Assembly: GCA_016874795.1 (NCBI GenBank)
Contig: VGTG01000013.1
Location: forward strand, 1 to 59,699
Reading direction: 5' to 3'
DNA from: Deltaproteobacteria bacterium
Lineage (GTDB): Bacteria > Desulfobacterota > Binatia > UBA12015
DNA: 59,699 nt
Shown here: positions 17,856 through 26,971 of the stretch, piece by piece
Position numbering within the stretch: position 1 is the stretch's first letter
Layout: every line of letters starts with the position of its first letter
Position numbers and translations under genes: made by a program
The notes under the pieces: generated by a model
Told to the model about the DNA's origin: nothing
Seen by the model: the letters and a program-made list of their open reading frames with translations, nothing else
The model's database searches: none

Positions 17856-18662
17856 ATGGCGTCCGACGGGCCCCTGATATCGGCGGTGAACGAGCCCGTC
17901 CGGGCCCCGCATCCGATCCTGCCGGCGTACTACGGAAGCGACGAGGCCAAGCGCGACTTCGTCGTGAACCTGTTCGATGCGAGCGCGACGGATTACGATC
18001 GCGTCGATCGCTTTCTCAGCTTTGGCTACGGCTCGTGGTACCGGCAGCAGGCGCTGCTCCGCGCCGGCTTGGAGCCCGGGATGCGCCTGCTCGACGTCGC
18101 GGTCGGCACGGGTCTGCTCGCACGGGAGGCACGCTTGATCCTGGGCGAGGCCGGCGATGTCGTCGGCGTCGATCCGAGCGCGCGAATGCTGGGCGCTGCG
18201 AAGGCCGACGGGCTCGCGCTCGTTCGTGCGCGCGGCGAAGAGCTGCCGTTCGCCGGCGCGGCATTCGACTTCCTGTCGGTCGGTTATGCGCTGCGCCACT
18301 TGAGTGATCTCGGCGCAGCATTCCGCGAGTTTCGCCGCCTGCTGCGGCCGGGCGGACGGCTGCTCCTACTCGAGATGACGCCGCCCTCGGGCTGGCTCGG
18401 GCACGCCGCGTTCAAGGCTTACATGGGCGGCGTCGTGCCGTGGCTCACGCGATTCGTCGCGAGGCGTCCGGAAACGACGACGTTGTACCGGTATTATTGG
18501 CACACGATCGAGGCGTGTGAGGCACCTTCCCGAATCGTGGAGACTCTCGAAGCGGCAGGCTTCACCCACGCCGAGCGGAGCGTCGAATACGGCATCTTCT
18601 CGGAGTATCGGGGAACTCGCTCCCGCGGCAGAGCTGGGGAAATCCGGATAAACCGCAGCTGA
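17856..18662 (+). CDS. Class I SAM-dependent methyltransferase, UbiE/COQ5-like
   Basis: A 268-residue methyltransferase. SAM-binding motif I is LLDVAVGTGLLAREA, followed by GVDPSARMLGAAK (acidic residue binding ribose), LPFAGAAFDFLSVGYALRH (motif II) and LRPGGRLLLLEMTPPS (motif III); this order and the ALRHLSDL segment resemble UbiE, which C-methylates menaquinone or ubiquinone precursors. The C-terminal FKAYMGGVVPWLTRFVARR and YRYYWHTIEA also recall UbiE-like proteins acting on hydrophobic substrates. No other quinone genes are nearby, so a different lipid or quinone substrate is possible. It appears to end a small plus-strand group that starts at 17132. Confidence 0.78.
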   Translation: MASDGPLISAVNEPVRAPHPILPAYYGSDEAKRDFVVNLFDASATDYDRVDRFLSFGYGSWYRQQALLRAGLEPGMRLLDVAVGTGLLAREARLILGEAGDVVGVDPSARMLGAAKADGLALVRARGEELPFAGAAFDFLSVGYALRHLSDLGAAFREFRRLLRPGGRLLLLEMTPPSGWLGHAAFKAYMGGVVPWLTRFVARRPETTTLYRYYWHTIEACEAPSRIVETLEAAGFTHAERSVEYGIFSEYRGTRSRGRAGEIRINRS

Positions 18663-18702
18663 GCTGCGAGTCGTGAAGTGCGAGCCCGTTCGACCGCCGC
18701 CG

Positions 18703-19131
18703 TCAGGAGGACGGTTCCGGAAAACGCAGCGTCGCGGTCCCGATCACGAGGCGGTCGCCCGCTTCGTTCTCCATCCAGAAGTCGCACTCGATCCGGCGAG
18801 CGGCGTCGGACTTCTCCGTCACCATCGCCTGGATGCGCGCCGGAACGCCGGCGAGGGCGAGACCGCGGAACGTCGTGCCGATCCGCTCGAGCCGCGCCTG
18901 TGGGAGCCAGCCGAGGAGCGCGCGCGCGAGGAGACCGAGCGACATGTTGCCCGGCGTGATCTGACCGGGGAGGCCCTCGGCCTTCGCCTCGGCGTCGCTC
19001 GTGAAGCGGCCCGCGTTCATGTTCATCGCGACCGCGTGGTCGCGGACGAACGCGCCGCCGAGGTCGATCGTCAGCGGACCGAGCTCGTCGCCGGGCTCGA
19101 GGCCGTCGAAGGTCGGCGCGGAGCCCCTCAC
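18703..19131 (-). CDS. MaoC-like hotdog-fold dehydratase (C-terminal domain type)
   Basis: A 142-residue hotdog protein probably forming one half of a (R)-specific hydroxyacyl-CoA or -ACP dehydratase. The segment MNMNAGRFTSDAEAKAEGLP followed by GQITPGNMSLGLLARALLGW corresponds to the MaoC hydratase-2 region. The canonical D-x4-H dyad is not obvious here, so it may be the non-catalytic or substrate-binding partner. It begins with a GTG that overlaps the upstream gene's TGA (GTGA), which implies a co-translated heterodimer as in mycobacterial HadA/HadB. The FxMENEAGDRLVIGTATLRF end is typical of the fold's last strands. Confidence 0.72.
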   Translation of the reverse strand: MRGSAPTFDGLEPGDELGPLTIDLGGAFVRDHAVAMNMNAGRFTSDAEAKAEGLPGQITPGNMSLGLLARALLGWLPQARLERIGTTFRGLALAGVPARIQAMVTEKSDAARRIECDFWMENEAGDRLVIGTATLRFPEPSS

Positions 19132-19604
19132 GACGCTTCCTTTCCCGGAGCGCGCGAGCGCTGCATCAGCCGCGAGTCGACGTTCGCGACGAGCTCGCCG
19201 CGGTCGTTCCGGATCTCGTGCCGGAAGACCACGAACCACATGCTGCCGCTCCGCCCGGTCTTCTCGTAGATCTCGGTGATCCGCGAGGTCGCCGTCAGGA
19301 CGTCGCCCGGCCGGATCGGCGCGCCGAACTCGATGTCCTTCCCGGCGTCGAAGCCGTCGCGGGTCATGTGCTTCATCACCGCGGGCGGAAGCCACGTTCC
19401 GCCGCGGAGCTTCACGACGAAGGTCGGGAAGGCGACGAGCCCCCCGTACGGTCCGCTCTTCGCCGCTTGCTCGTCTCGGTAGAGGGGATCGTCGATGCCG
19501 AGCGAGCGCGCGTACTCGATCAGCTCGCTCGCCAGTGCGGGCGCGTAGGTGAAGCGGTCGTACTCTTCGCCGATGACGGAGCGGTCGATGTCTTCGAACG
19601 GCAT
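19128..19604 (-). CDS. MaoC N-terminal-like (FAS1 dehydratase-type) hotdog protein
   Basis: A 158-residue protein of the MaoC dehydratase N-terminal family. The pattern YDRFTYAPALASELIEYARS, then GGLVAFPTFVVKL, DIEFGAPIRPGDVLTATSRI and SGSMWFVVFRHEIRNDRGEL is that of HadA/HadC-like subunits and fungal FAS1-type dehydratase domains. Together with the overlapping downstream gene it would form a heteromeric dehydratase/hydratase acting on 3-hydroxyacyl or enoyl thioesters. The preceding acyl-CoA ligase (22 bases upstream on the same strand) suggests CoA-linked substrates. Confidence 0.75.
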   Translation of the reverse strand: MPFEDIDRSVIGEEYDRFTYAPALASELIEYARSLGIDDPLYRDEQAAKSGPYGGLVAFPTFVVKLRGGTWLPPAVMKHMTRDGFDAGKDIEFGAPIRPGDVLTATSRITEIYEKTGRSGSMWFVVFRHEIRNDRGELVANVDSRLMQRSRAPGKEAS

Positions 19605-19625
19605 GGCTTCGAACCGGGAGGGAGA

Positions 19626-21296
19626 CTAGCGGCCAGGGCGGCCTTCCGCGAGGTGCCGCTCGACCTCTTCGCGGAGCAGCTTCTTGTGCACCTTCCCGCT
19701 CGGCGCGCGCGGCAGGTCGTCGCGGACGACGAGCCGCTCGGGGAGCTTCTGCGGCGTCAGGTCGCGCTCGCGGAGAAAATCGACCAGCGACTCGAGGCTC
19801 GGCGCCTCCGCGCCCGGCGCGAGGCGGATGCAGGCGCAGGCCCGCTCGCCGGTCTCGGCGTCCCCGACCGGGACGACCGCGACCTCGGCGACCGCCGGGT
19901 GCGTCGCGATCAGGTCCTCGACCTCGCGCGCGCTGATCTTCTCGCCCTTCCGCACGATGATGTCCTTCGCGCGGCCGGTGACCGTCAGGTAGCCGTCCTC
20001 GTCGAGCACGCCGAGGTCGCCGGTGCGGAGGAAGCCTTCCGCGTCGAACGTTTCGGCGTCGAGTCTCGCGTCGACGTAGCCGAGAAAGCAGTCGGGGCCG
20101 CGCGCGCGGATCTCGCCTTCCTGGCGCGGCGGAAGCCTGCGGCCGTCCTCGTCGCAGATCCGGATCTCGACTCCGGGGAGTGCGCGGCCCTCGGTGTCGA
20201 GCCCGCGCGTCACCGCGTCGTGCGCGTCGGTCGTCGAGATCGTCGGGAACTCCGACGATCCGTACACGCGCTTCGTGACGAGGCCGGGAAGGCGTGCGCG
20301 CGCGACGCGCATCAGCTCCGCGGGGACGCTCGCTCCGCCGCAGGAGAAGAGTCGCAGGCTCGAGAGATCGTGCCGCTCGAGATCCGGCTGCGCGAGCATC
20401 TCCTGCAGGAAGGTCGGCGCGCCGATCATGTAGGTGACGCGGTGGCGCTCGATCAGCTCGAGGGCGCGCGCCGGCTGCCACTGGTCCATCAGGACCGCGC
20501 TCGTGCCGAGGAGCGCCGGCGCGAGGATGGCGTGCACGACGCCGGAGATGTGCGTGACCGGCGACGGCATCAGGACGCGGTCCGCGTCGCCGAGGGGATG
20601 CACGGCGCCGAGGCTCCGGAGCTCCGCGCCGAGGGTCTCGTGGCTGTGCATCGCTCCCTTCGGCGCGGCGGTCGAGCCCGAGGTGTAGATGACGACGGCG
20701 ACGTCGCCGGGATCGACCTCGGCACCGGCGATCGGCACGGGCGCGGCCGCGCCGCTCTCGAGGAGCGCCTCGAAGGTCGTCCCTCCCTTCGGCTCTTTTT
20801 CCGCGCGCGCAACGACGAGGAGCGGTGCGGCCTCGGTGCCGAGCCCGCTCTCTTCGTACGCCGCCTGGAAAAGGGGGACGTAGTCCGCCCTGCGGTGACG
20901 GCCCGGTACGACGACCACGCGCGGGCGCGTCTCGGCGAGGATCATGCCGACCTCGCGTGCGCGGAGGATCGGCACGATCGGGATCGAGCGCGCCCCGAGC
21001 GACACCGTCGCGAGGAGCGTCACCGTCGCCTCCCACCAGTTGGGAAGCTGATACGCGACCGCGTCGCCGGGACCGATTCCCGCTGCGCCGAGCCCCGCAG
21101 CGAGAGCCCGGACCCGATCGTGCAGCGCCGCGAAGGAGAGCACGCGGTCGCCCTCGAGCAGAGCCGCAGCTTCGCCGCGTCGTACGCACGTGTCGGCGAG
21201 CTCCGCGCCGAGCGAGCGACCGCGCCAGAACCCCGCTTGACGGTAGTGTCGCGCTGCGTCGTGAGCGCGCTTCCCGACGCGCGTAGGTACTTTCAT
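19626..21296 (-). CDS. AMP-dependent acyl-CoA synthetase/ligase
   Basis: A ~556-residue adenylate-forming ligase that activates a carboxylic acid to its CoA thioester. Core motifs: P-loop VIYTSGSTAAPKGAMHSHE (A3), KRVYGSSEFPTIS (A5), FLRTGDLGVLDEDGYLTVTG (A7-A8), RAKDIIVRKGEKISAREVED and the catalytic Lys region LPRAPSGKVHKKLL (A10). Substrate could be a fatty, aromatic or steroid-derived acid; resemblance to cyclohexanecarboxylate- or long-chain-type ligases is only general. Start set at ATG 21296; ATG 21311 is an alternative. It heads a minus-strand operon with two hotdog proteins and is divergent from the YCF48/MMPL/ACAD/ECH operon, whose promoter lies next to its start. Confidence 0.88.
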   Translation of the reverse strand: MKVPTRVGKRAHDAARHYRQAGFWRGRSLGAELADTCVRRGEAAALLEGDRVLSFAALHDRVRALAAGLGAAGIGPGDAVAYQLPNWWEATVTLLATVSLGARSIPIVPILRAREVGMILAETRPRVVVVPGRHRRADYVPLFQAAYEESGLGTEAAPLLVVARAEKEPKGGTTFEALLESGAAAPVPIAGAEVDPGDVAVVIYTSGSTAAPKGAMHSHETLGAELRSLGAVHPLGDADRVLMPSPVTHISGVVHAILAPALLGTSAVLMDQWQPARALELIERHRVTYMIGAPTFLQEMLAQPDLERHDLSSLRLFSCGGASVPAELMRVARARLPGLVTKRVYGSSEFPTISTTDAHDAVTRGLDTEGRALPGVEIRICDEDGRRLPPRQEGEIRARGPDCFLGYVDARLDAETFDAEGFLRTGDLGVLDEDGYLTVTGRAKDIIVRKGEKISAREVEDLIATHPAVAEVAVVPVGDAETGERACACIRLAPGAEAPSLESLVDFLRERDLTPQKLPERLVVRDDLPRAPSGKVHKKLLREEVERHLAEGRPGR

Positions 21297-21301
21297 CAGG
21301 G

Positions 21302-21330
21302 TTGACACCATTCCGCTAGCGAAATTATAA
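21302..21330 (+). promoter_or_regulatory. Sigma70-type promoter for the YCF48-MMPL-ACAD-ECH operon
   Basis: TTGACA at 21302-21307, a 17-base spacer, and TTATAA at 21325-21330. The -35 is a perfect consensus and the -10 is five of six when read as TATAAT-like, in an unusually AT-rich patch for this genome. A transcript would start near 21337, leaving a leader of about 60 bases before the ATG at 21399. On the opposite strand the same patch reads TATAAT but lacks a good -35. Confidence 0.72.
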
Positions 21331-21398
21331 GCTCGGGAAATTCCTCGCGTTGCCCCGCTTCCGGCGACGCCGGCAACTCCGAGAAGAGAGCCAGCTCG

Positions 21399-22388
21399 AT
21401 GCATGTATTGCGCGTGATGTCCGCGGTCGCCGCGGCGGTCGTTGTGCTCATGTCTGCAGTCTCAAGCCGCGCAGAGCGGGTCGTCGAGCATCTTTTCGAC
21501 GCCGAGCTCTTCGACGGAAACAACGGTTGGGTCGTCGGTGCGTTCGGTGTGATCTACCGCACGTCGGACGGCGGTGCGACCTGGAAGTCGCAGGAGACCT
21601 CGACGGAGAACGATCTGTTCTCGATCGACTTCACCTCCGCGACGCACGGCGTCGCGGTCGGCAAGTCCGGCACGATCCTCGCGACGGAGGACGGCGGCGA
21701 GACCTGGGTGAAGCGCGAGTCCGGCACCGACCGGAATCTCTTCGCCGTCACCTACGCCTCGCCGGACCACGTCTGGGCGGTCGGCGACTGGGGCGCCGTC
21801 TTCGAATCGAAGGACGGCGGCAAGACCTGGACGGACCGCACGCTCTCCGAGGACGTCGTGCTCACCGGCATCGCGTTCTCGGACGAGCAGCACGGCGCCC
21901 TCGTCGGCGAGTTCGGCACCGTGCAGATGACGAACGACGGCGGCGCCACCTGGACGCCGAGCGACCTCGGCACCGACAAGACAATTTTCGGGGTGGCGTT
22001 CACGAGCCCGCAGGAGGGTTGGGTCGTCGGCATGGATGGCCTGATCCTCCGCACCACGAACGGCGGCCAGAGCTGGGACCTGCAGAGAGGGCAGAAGGTC
22101 TCGCAGACGCTCAACGAGCTCGGCGCGCTCGAGGCGATCCGGAACCCCGGCCTCTACGACATCGCGATCTCCAAGGACTACGGCTACGTGGTCGGGGACA
22201 TCGGCATGATGCTCGTGAGCGAGGATCGCGGCGCGACGTGGAAGGAGCACAAGCTCCCGGAGGACATGGCCCTGTTCTGGCTCCGCGGCGTCTCCGCCAC
22301 GCCCAGCGATCAGGCCGTGGTCGCCGGCGCGAATGGGCTGACGGTCCGCTTCGACGGCGACAAGGTCCAGCTCCACCGCGGAGGATAG
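21399..22388 (+). CDS. Exported YCF48-like beta-propeller protein
   Basis: A 329-residue secreted protein with signal peptide (MHVLRVMSAVAAAVVVLMSA...SRA-E). It is built of about six BNR/Asp-box blades: SDGGATWKSQ, EDGGETWVKR, KDGGKTWTDR, NDGGATWTPS, TNGGQSWDLQ and EDRGATWKEH, each preceded by a GxVGxxGTI-type strand. YCF48/Hcf136 proteins of plants and cyanobacteria assist photosystem II assembly; bacterial versions next to RND/MMPL exporters are of unknown role, perhaps a periplasmic partner. The MMPL gene follows after 47 bases and a consensus promoter precedes it, so they are almost certainly co-expressed. Confidence 0.85.
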   Translation: MHVLRVMSAVAAAVVVLMSAVSSRAERVVEHLFDAELFDGNNGWVVGAFGVIYRTSDGGATWKSQETSTENDLFSIDFTSATHGVAVGKSGTILATEDGGETWVKRESGTDRNLFAVTYASPDHVWAVGDWGAVFESKDGGKTWTDRTLSEDVVLTGIAFSDEQHGALVGEFGTVQMTNDGGATWTPSDLGTDKTIFGVAFTSPQEGWVVGMDGLILRTTNGGQSWDLQRGQKVSQTLNELGALEAIRNPGLYDIAISKDYGYVVGDIGMMLVSEDRGATWKEHKLPEDMALFWLRGVSATPSDQAVVAGANGLTVRFDGDKVQLHRGG

Positions 22389-22435
22389 CCGAGGCGCCCG
22401 CCCGGCCAGTCACGACGAAACGAAGGAACACCGAG

Positions 22436-24859
22436 ATGCTGCCAAGGCGCTACATCGAGGGCTATCTGTTCTTCCTCCTCCGCCACAAGGGGAAGATCAC
22501 CCTCCTGATCACCGGAGTGACGCTCTTCTTCCTCTACTTCATGTGGGCGCACATGGCGGTGGCGACGAACTTCTTCGACCTCTACCCGCCGGGTCATCCG
22601 TACATCCAGCTGTACACCAAGTACCGCTCGATGTTCGGCACGGCGAACCAGCTCGTGATCGTCGTCGAGACACCGAACGGCACGATCTTCGACGACCCCG
22701 AGACCTTCAAGAAGATCGACCGGATCACGATCGACCTCTTGCAGAGCGTGCCCGGTGTGAACGGCGAGCAGGTCGTCTCCGTCACGCATCCGAAGACGAA
22801 GACGACGCTGACGTCGGCGACCGGCATCAAGGTCGTGCCGCTGACGTATCCGAGGTTGCCCGAGGACAAGGCGGACCTCGAGTTCATGCGGACCAAGGTC
22901 TACACGACCGACGGCATCCGCGGCTTCCTCGTCTCGATGGACGACAAGGCGACGCTGATCGCCGCCGGTTTCTGGGAGGAGTACTTCGACCTGCCCGGAA
23001 TGCTCGCGCAGATCGAGAAGATCATCGAGCGCGAGACGGACGGCAACCACAAGATCTACGTCACGGGTCCGCCCGTTCTCTACGCCTACTTCATGACGAT
23101 GGTCGGTCCGATGATGTGGGTGCTGTTCGCCAGCATCGCGACGATGATCATCATCCTCTGGTTCGAGTTCAAGAGCTGGCAGGGCGTCGTGATCCCGATC
23201 CTGTCCGGCGGCTTGAGCGCGATCTGGGGCCTCGGCTTCGGCGGCCTCTTCGGGCTCTCGCTCGATCCGCTCGTGCTCGTGATCCCGCTCTTGATCTCGG
23301 CACGAGCACACTCGCACTCCGTCCAGTCGATGGAGCGCTACCACGAAGAGTACGAGAAGCTGAAGGACAAGGACGCCGCGATCGTCAAGTCGTACACGGA
23401 GATCTATGCGCCGGCGATGGTGTCGATCGTCGCCGACGGTCTCGCGATCCTGACGCTCCTCGTCGCGCGCATTCCGATCGTCCAGAAGCTCGCGATCCTG
23501 TGCAGCTTCTGGATCATCAGCATCTTCGTCAGCGTCGTGACGCTGCACCCGATCATCCTCGCGTACGTGAAGCCGCCGAAGCACCTCGCGACGCACCACG
23601 AGAAGGGCATCTTCGCCCGCGCGTACGACCGGTTCGAGGCGTTCCTGATCTGGTGCTCGACGGGCAACCGACGCCACGGCATGGCCGTCGTCCTCGTCCT
23701 GCTCCTCTTCTTTGGCTTCTATTTCGCGCAGAAGGTGAAGCCGGGCGACGCCTCTCCGGGCAAGGCGCTCCTCTACGACGATCACCCGCACAACATCGCG
23801 TACGACAAGGTGAACGACGCGTTCGTCGGCGCGAGCCAGCTCGTCGTGATCGCGGAAGGCAAGAAGCCCGAGGCTCTGAAGGACGCGCGCTCCCTCACGT
23901 CGCTCGACCTCTTCTCCCGCTGGATGAAGCAGAGCGACGAGACCGGCGCCGTCGGTGGCACCGTCTCGGCGACGATGATGCTGAAGCGCATCTTCCGGAC
24001 CTTCCACGAGGGCGATCCGAAATGGGAGATCTTGCCCACGACGGCCGACCACGTCGGCCAGCTCTTCTTCCTGCTCACGTCGAACTCGTCGCGCGGTGAG
24101 TACGACCGCTTCTTCGACATGACCATGACCAACGCGACGGTCACGATCTTCTACAAGGACTACAACCACGAGATCATCAAGAACTCGATCGCGAAGGCGA
24201 AGGAGTTCATCCAGTCGGAGGTGAAGGAGGACGACAGCGTCCGCTACCTCCTCGCCGGCGGCTTGCTCGGGATCCTCGCGGCGACGAACGAGGAAGTCGA
24301 GTGGTCCTACCGCGTCAACCTCGCGTTGATCCTGCTCGTGGTGTTCGTCTTGAGCTACCTGACGTACATGTCGGCGATCGGCGCGTTCATCGTGATGTTG
24401 CCGTCGCTGATCTCGCAGCCTCTCAGCGAGGCTTGCATGTACTTCCTCGGGATCGACTTCAACATCAACTCGCTGCCCGTGGCCGCAGTCGGCATCGGGA
24501 TCGGCATCGACTACGGCTATTACGTCCTCTCGCGCATCGTCGAGGAGTATCCGAAGGACCGCGACTTCGACAAGGCGATCATTCGTGCGTACAACACGAC
24601 CGGCAAGACCGTCCTCTTCACGGGCTTGTCGCTGACGGCGAGCATCATCTACTGGTGCTTCTTCCCGATGAAGTTCCAGGCGCAGATGGCGCTCTTGCTC
24701 GTCATCCTGCTCGCGTTCCACCTGATCGGCGCGCTTCTCTTCATCCCGCCGATGGTGTCTCTCCTGAAGCCGAAATTCGCGATCCGCTACGCCGACGACA
24801 ACGACCGCCGCATCCTCGAGGAGGGGATTCGCGACGAGGAGGCCGTCGCTCGCGCGTGA
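22436..24859 (+). CDS. MMPL/RND superfamily exporter (YCF48-associated)
   Basis: An 807-residue RND-type transporter, distinct from the one at 14668. It has TM1 at about residues 20-45 (KITLLITGVTLFFLYFMW), a periplasmic loop with DLYPPGHPYIQLYTKYRSMF, a helix bundle at about 215-385, TM7 (AVVLVLLLFFGFYFAQKV), a second loop and a bundle at about 620-790. AVGIGIGIDYGYYVLSR in the C-terminal half carries the proton-relay Asp. The loop pattern resembles hydrophobe exporters found in steroid- and hydrocarbon-using proteobacteria. The ATG at 22436 follows GAAGGA. It lies between the YCF48 propeller and two beta-oxidation-like genes, so the cargo may be a lipid or a hydrophobic substrate of those enzymes. 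Confidence 0.87.
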   Translation: MLPRRYIEGYLFFLLRHKGKITLLITGVTLFFLYFMWAHMAVATNFFDLYPPGHPYIQLYTKYRSMFGTANQLVIVVETPNGTIFDDPETFKKIDRITIDLLQSVPGVNGEQVVSVTHPKTKTTLTSATGIKVVPLTYPRLPEDKADLEFMRTKVYTTDGIRGFLVSMDDKATLIAAGFWEEYFDLPGMLAQIEKIIERETDGNHKIYVTGPPVLYAYFMTMVGPMMWVLFASIATMIIILWFEFKSWQGVVIPILSGGLSAIWGLGFGGLFGLSLDPLVLVIPLLISARAHSHSVQSMERYHEEYEKLKDKDAAIVKSYTEIYAPAMVSIVADGLAILTLLVARIPIVQKLAILCSFWIISIFVSVVTLHPIILAYVKPPKHLATHHEKGIFARAYDRFEAFLIWCSTGNRRHGMAVVLVLLLFFGFYFAQKVKPGDASPGKALLYDDHPHNIAYDKVNDAFVGASQLVVIAEGKKPEALKDARSLTSLDLFSRWMKQSDETGAVGGTVSATMMLKRIFRTFHEGDPKWEILPTTADHVGQLFFLLTSNSSRGEYDRFFDMTMTNATVTIFYKDYNHEIIKNSIAKAKEFIQSEVKEDDSVRYLLAGGLLGILAATNEEVEWSYRVNLALILLVVFVLSYLTYMSAIGAFIVMLPSLISQPLSEACMYFLGIDFNINSLPVAAVGIGIGIDYGYYVLSRIVEEYPKDRDFDKAIIRAYNTTGKTVLFTGLSLTASIIYWCFFPMKFQAQMALLLVILLAFHLIGALLFIPPMVSLLKPKFAIRYADDNDRRILEEGIRDEEAVARA

Positions 24860-24900
24860 GCGGCGGCTCGCTCGCGGCGGGACAGGCGGAAGCGCGGGCG

Positions 24901-26088
24901 ATGGACTTCTCGACGACACCCGAAGAGCGGGCCTTCCGCGAGTCCCTCCGCTCCTGGCTGCGTGACAACCTGCCGCTCGGATGGGGCACGCCGCGCTTCC
25001 CGATGCCGCAGGAGGCCGGCGAGAAGGTCGCCTTCGCGCGCCAGTGGGCGAAGAAGCTGCACGCGGGCGGCTGGGCCGGCCTCGGGTGGCCGCGCGCGCA
25101 CGGCGGCCGCGAGCTCTCTCCGCTCGAGCACCTGATGTTCCAGGAGGAGTACACGGCGGCCGGCGCGCCGAGCATGATGGACTTCGGCGTCGGCCCGGCG
25201 CTCGTCGGTCCGACGCTGATCGCGCACGGAACCGATTGGCAGAAGGAGCGCTTCCTCGAGAAGATCCTGAACGGCGACGAGGTGTGGTGCCAAGGCTTCT
25301 CCGAGCCGGGCGCGGGCTCCGACCTCGCTTCTCTCTCGACGCGCGGCGAGCTCGACGGCGACGATCTCGTCGTCAACGGCCAGAAGGTGTGGACGAGCTA
25401 CGCGCGCTACGCCGACTGGTGCATCCTGATCGTCCGCACCGACCCGACCGCGCCGAAGCACAAGGGCCTGACCTTCGCGCTCGTCGACATGAAGACGCCG
25501 GGGATCACGATCCGGCCGCTCGTCGAGATGACGGGCGTTGCCTGGTTCAACGAGGTTTTCTTCGAGAACGTGCGCATCCCGCGGCGGAACATCGTCGGCG
25601 AGATCGACCGCGGCTGGGACATCACGATCACCACGCTCAGCCACGAGCGCGGCACCGCGACGCCGTACGCGCGTCTGCGGAGCGAGATCGACGGAGCGGT
25701 CGCTCTCGCGCGCCGGCTCGCCGACGATTCGCCGCGGCTGGCCGATCCGCGCGTGCGGCAGGCGCTCGCACAGCTCCGGATCGAGATCGACATCCTGAAG
25801 CTGAACGTCTACCGCAACGTGAGCCGTCTCATGCGGACGGGCATCCCGGGCCCCGAGGGCTCGATGATCAAGGTCTACTGGAGCGAGCTCGAGCAGCGCC
25901 TGATGCAGGTGGTCTCGGAGCTCTCCGGCGCGTACGCCCTCCTCGACGAGCACGCACCGCAGGCGTTCGACGACGGCCGCTGGCAGTACGCCTATCTCTG
26001 GTCGCGCGCGGCGACGATCTACGCGGGCACCTCCGAGGTGCAGCGGAACATCATCTCGCAGCGCGTCCTCGGTCTCCCGCGGAGCTGA
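24901..26088 (+). CDS. Acyl-CoA dehydrogenase
   Basis: A 395-residue FAD-dependent dehydrogenase introducing a double bond into an acyl-CoA. The N-domain starts MDFSTTPEERAFRESLRSWL; FAD and substrate motifs are WCQGFSEPGAGSDLASLST, VNGQKVWTSYARYADWC and EVFFENVRIPRRNIVGEIDRGW; the C-terminus ends with IYAGTSEVQRNIISQRVLGLPR. The shape (EYTAAGAPSMMDFGVGPALVGPTL) resembles the FadE-like dehydrogenases common in steroid and hydrophobic-acid degraders, which are often alpha2beta2; only one is present here. It lies 41 bases after the MMPL gene and 81 bases before the enoyl-CoA hydratase. Confidence 0.92.
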   Translation: MDFSTTPEERAFRESLRSWLRDNLPLGWGTPRFPMPQEAGEKVAFARQWAKKLHAGGWAGLGWPRAHGGRELSPLEHLMFQEEYTAAGAPSMMDFGVGPALVGPTLIAHGTDWQKERFLEKILNGDEVWCQGFSEPGAGSDLASLSTRGELDGDDLVVNGQKVWTSYARYADWCILIVRTDPTAPKHKGLTFALVDMKTPGITIRPLVEMTGVAWFNEVFFENVRIPRRNIVGEIDRGWDITITTLSHERGTATPYARLRSEIDGAVALARRLADDSPRLADPRVRQALAQLRIEIDILKLNVYRNVSRLMRTGIPGPEGSMIKVYWSELEQRLMQVVSELSGAYALLDEHAPQAFDDGRWQYAYLWSRAATIYAGTSEVQRNIISQRVLGLPRS

Positions 26089-26169
26089 CGGAGCGGGCGA
26101 GAGTATCTTCATGACAACGCGATCCGCGCTTTCAAGCTCGACGTCTGATCGAGCGAAGGAGTCCTTCTG

Positions 26170-26964
26170 ATGGCCGACCTCGAAGTCGTACGCGATGCAG
26201 GCATTCTGTGGCTGACGCTGAACCGCCCCGAGCAGATGGGGGCGCTGACCGTCGACATGCGCAACCAGATGATCGACGAGCTCTGGCGCGCGCGCGGCGA
26301 CGTCGAGGTGCGAGGGATCGTCATCGGCGGGAAAGGGAAGGGCTTCTGCACGGGGGCGGATCTCTCCCAGCCGAGAGGGACGGCGATGCCCGCGACGCCC
26401 TGGGCGGGTCTCGTCCGCGAAACGATGCGAACCGGCTCGCAGCGTCTCCTGCGTGCGATCTGGGAGATCGAGAAGCCCGTCATCGCCTCGGTGAACGGCA
26501 CCGCCGCGGGTCTCGGTGCGCACCTCGCTCTCGTCAGCGATCTGATCCTCTGCGCCGAGGGCGTCCGCTTCATCGAGGTCTTCGTCCGCCGCGGCATCGC
26601 GATCGACGCGATGGGCGGGTACCTGCTGCCGCGGGTCATGCCGCTCTGCAAGGCGAAGGAGCTCGCGTTCTTCGGCGACGCGTTCACCGCCGAGGACGCG
26701 CTCGCGCTCGGCGTCGTCAATCGCGTCGTTCCCGCGGATCAGCTCGAGACGTTGACGCGCGAGTGGGCGCAGCGACTCGTGCAGGCGCCGACCTTCGCGT
26801 GCGGCGTCTCGAAGCGTCTCCTGAACCGTGGCACCGAGGTCGACCTGGACACGAGCCTCGACGACGAAGCACTGGTCCAATCGATGGTGATGGGCTCCGA
26901 GGATGCGCAGGAGGGGATGAACGCCTTCCGCGAGCGGCGCCCGCCCGCCTTCAAGGGGCGCTGA
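26170..26964 (+). CDS. Enoyl-CoA hydratase/isomerase (crotonase) family protein
   Basis: A 264-residue crotonase. It shows LWLTLNRPEQMGALTVDMRN, the first oxyanion segment VIGGKGKGFCTGADLSQP, the second KPVIASVNGTAAGLGAHLAL, and EVFVRRGIAIDAMGGYLLPR. The position of the first catalytic Glu of classical hydratases (E144-like) is occupied in the GLGAHLALVSDLILCAEG stretch by non-acidic residues, and the second region carries D rather than E, so an isomerase or hydrolase activity is possible. A good GAAGGAG site precedes the ATG. It closes the YCF48-MMPL-ACAD-ECH operon; the next gene starts 8 bases later and may also be co-transcribed. Confidence 0.87.
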   Translation: MADLEVVRDAGILWLTLNRPEQMGALTVDMRNQMIDELWRARGDVEVRGIVIGGKGKGFCTGADLSQPRGTAMPATPWAGLVRETMRTGSQRLLRAIWEIEKPVIASVNGTAAGLGAHLALVSDLILCAEGVRFIEVFVRRGIAIDAMGGYLLPRVMPLCKAKELAFFGDAFTAEDALALGVVNRVVPADQLETLTREWAQRLVQAPTFACGVSKRLLNRGTEVDLDTSLDDEALVQSMVMGSEDAQEGMNAFRERRPPAFKGR

Positions 26965-26971
26965 GCGCGAG

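Noticed and set aside
22310-24919. An 869-residue antisense frame opposite the MMPL gene, rich in Arg, Asp and Glu
   Set aside because: It is the mirror of a well-supported transporter, has biased composition and no motif. Many similar antisense frames occur throughout the window.
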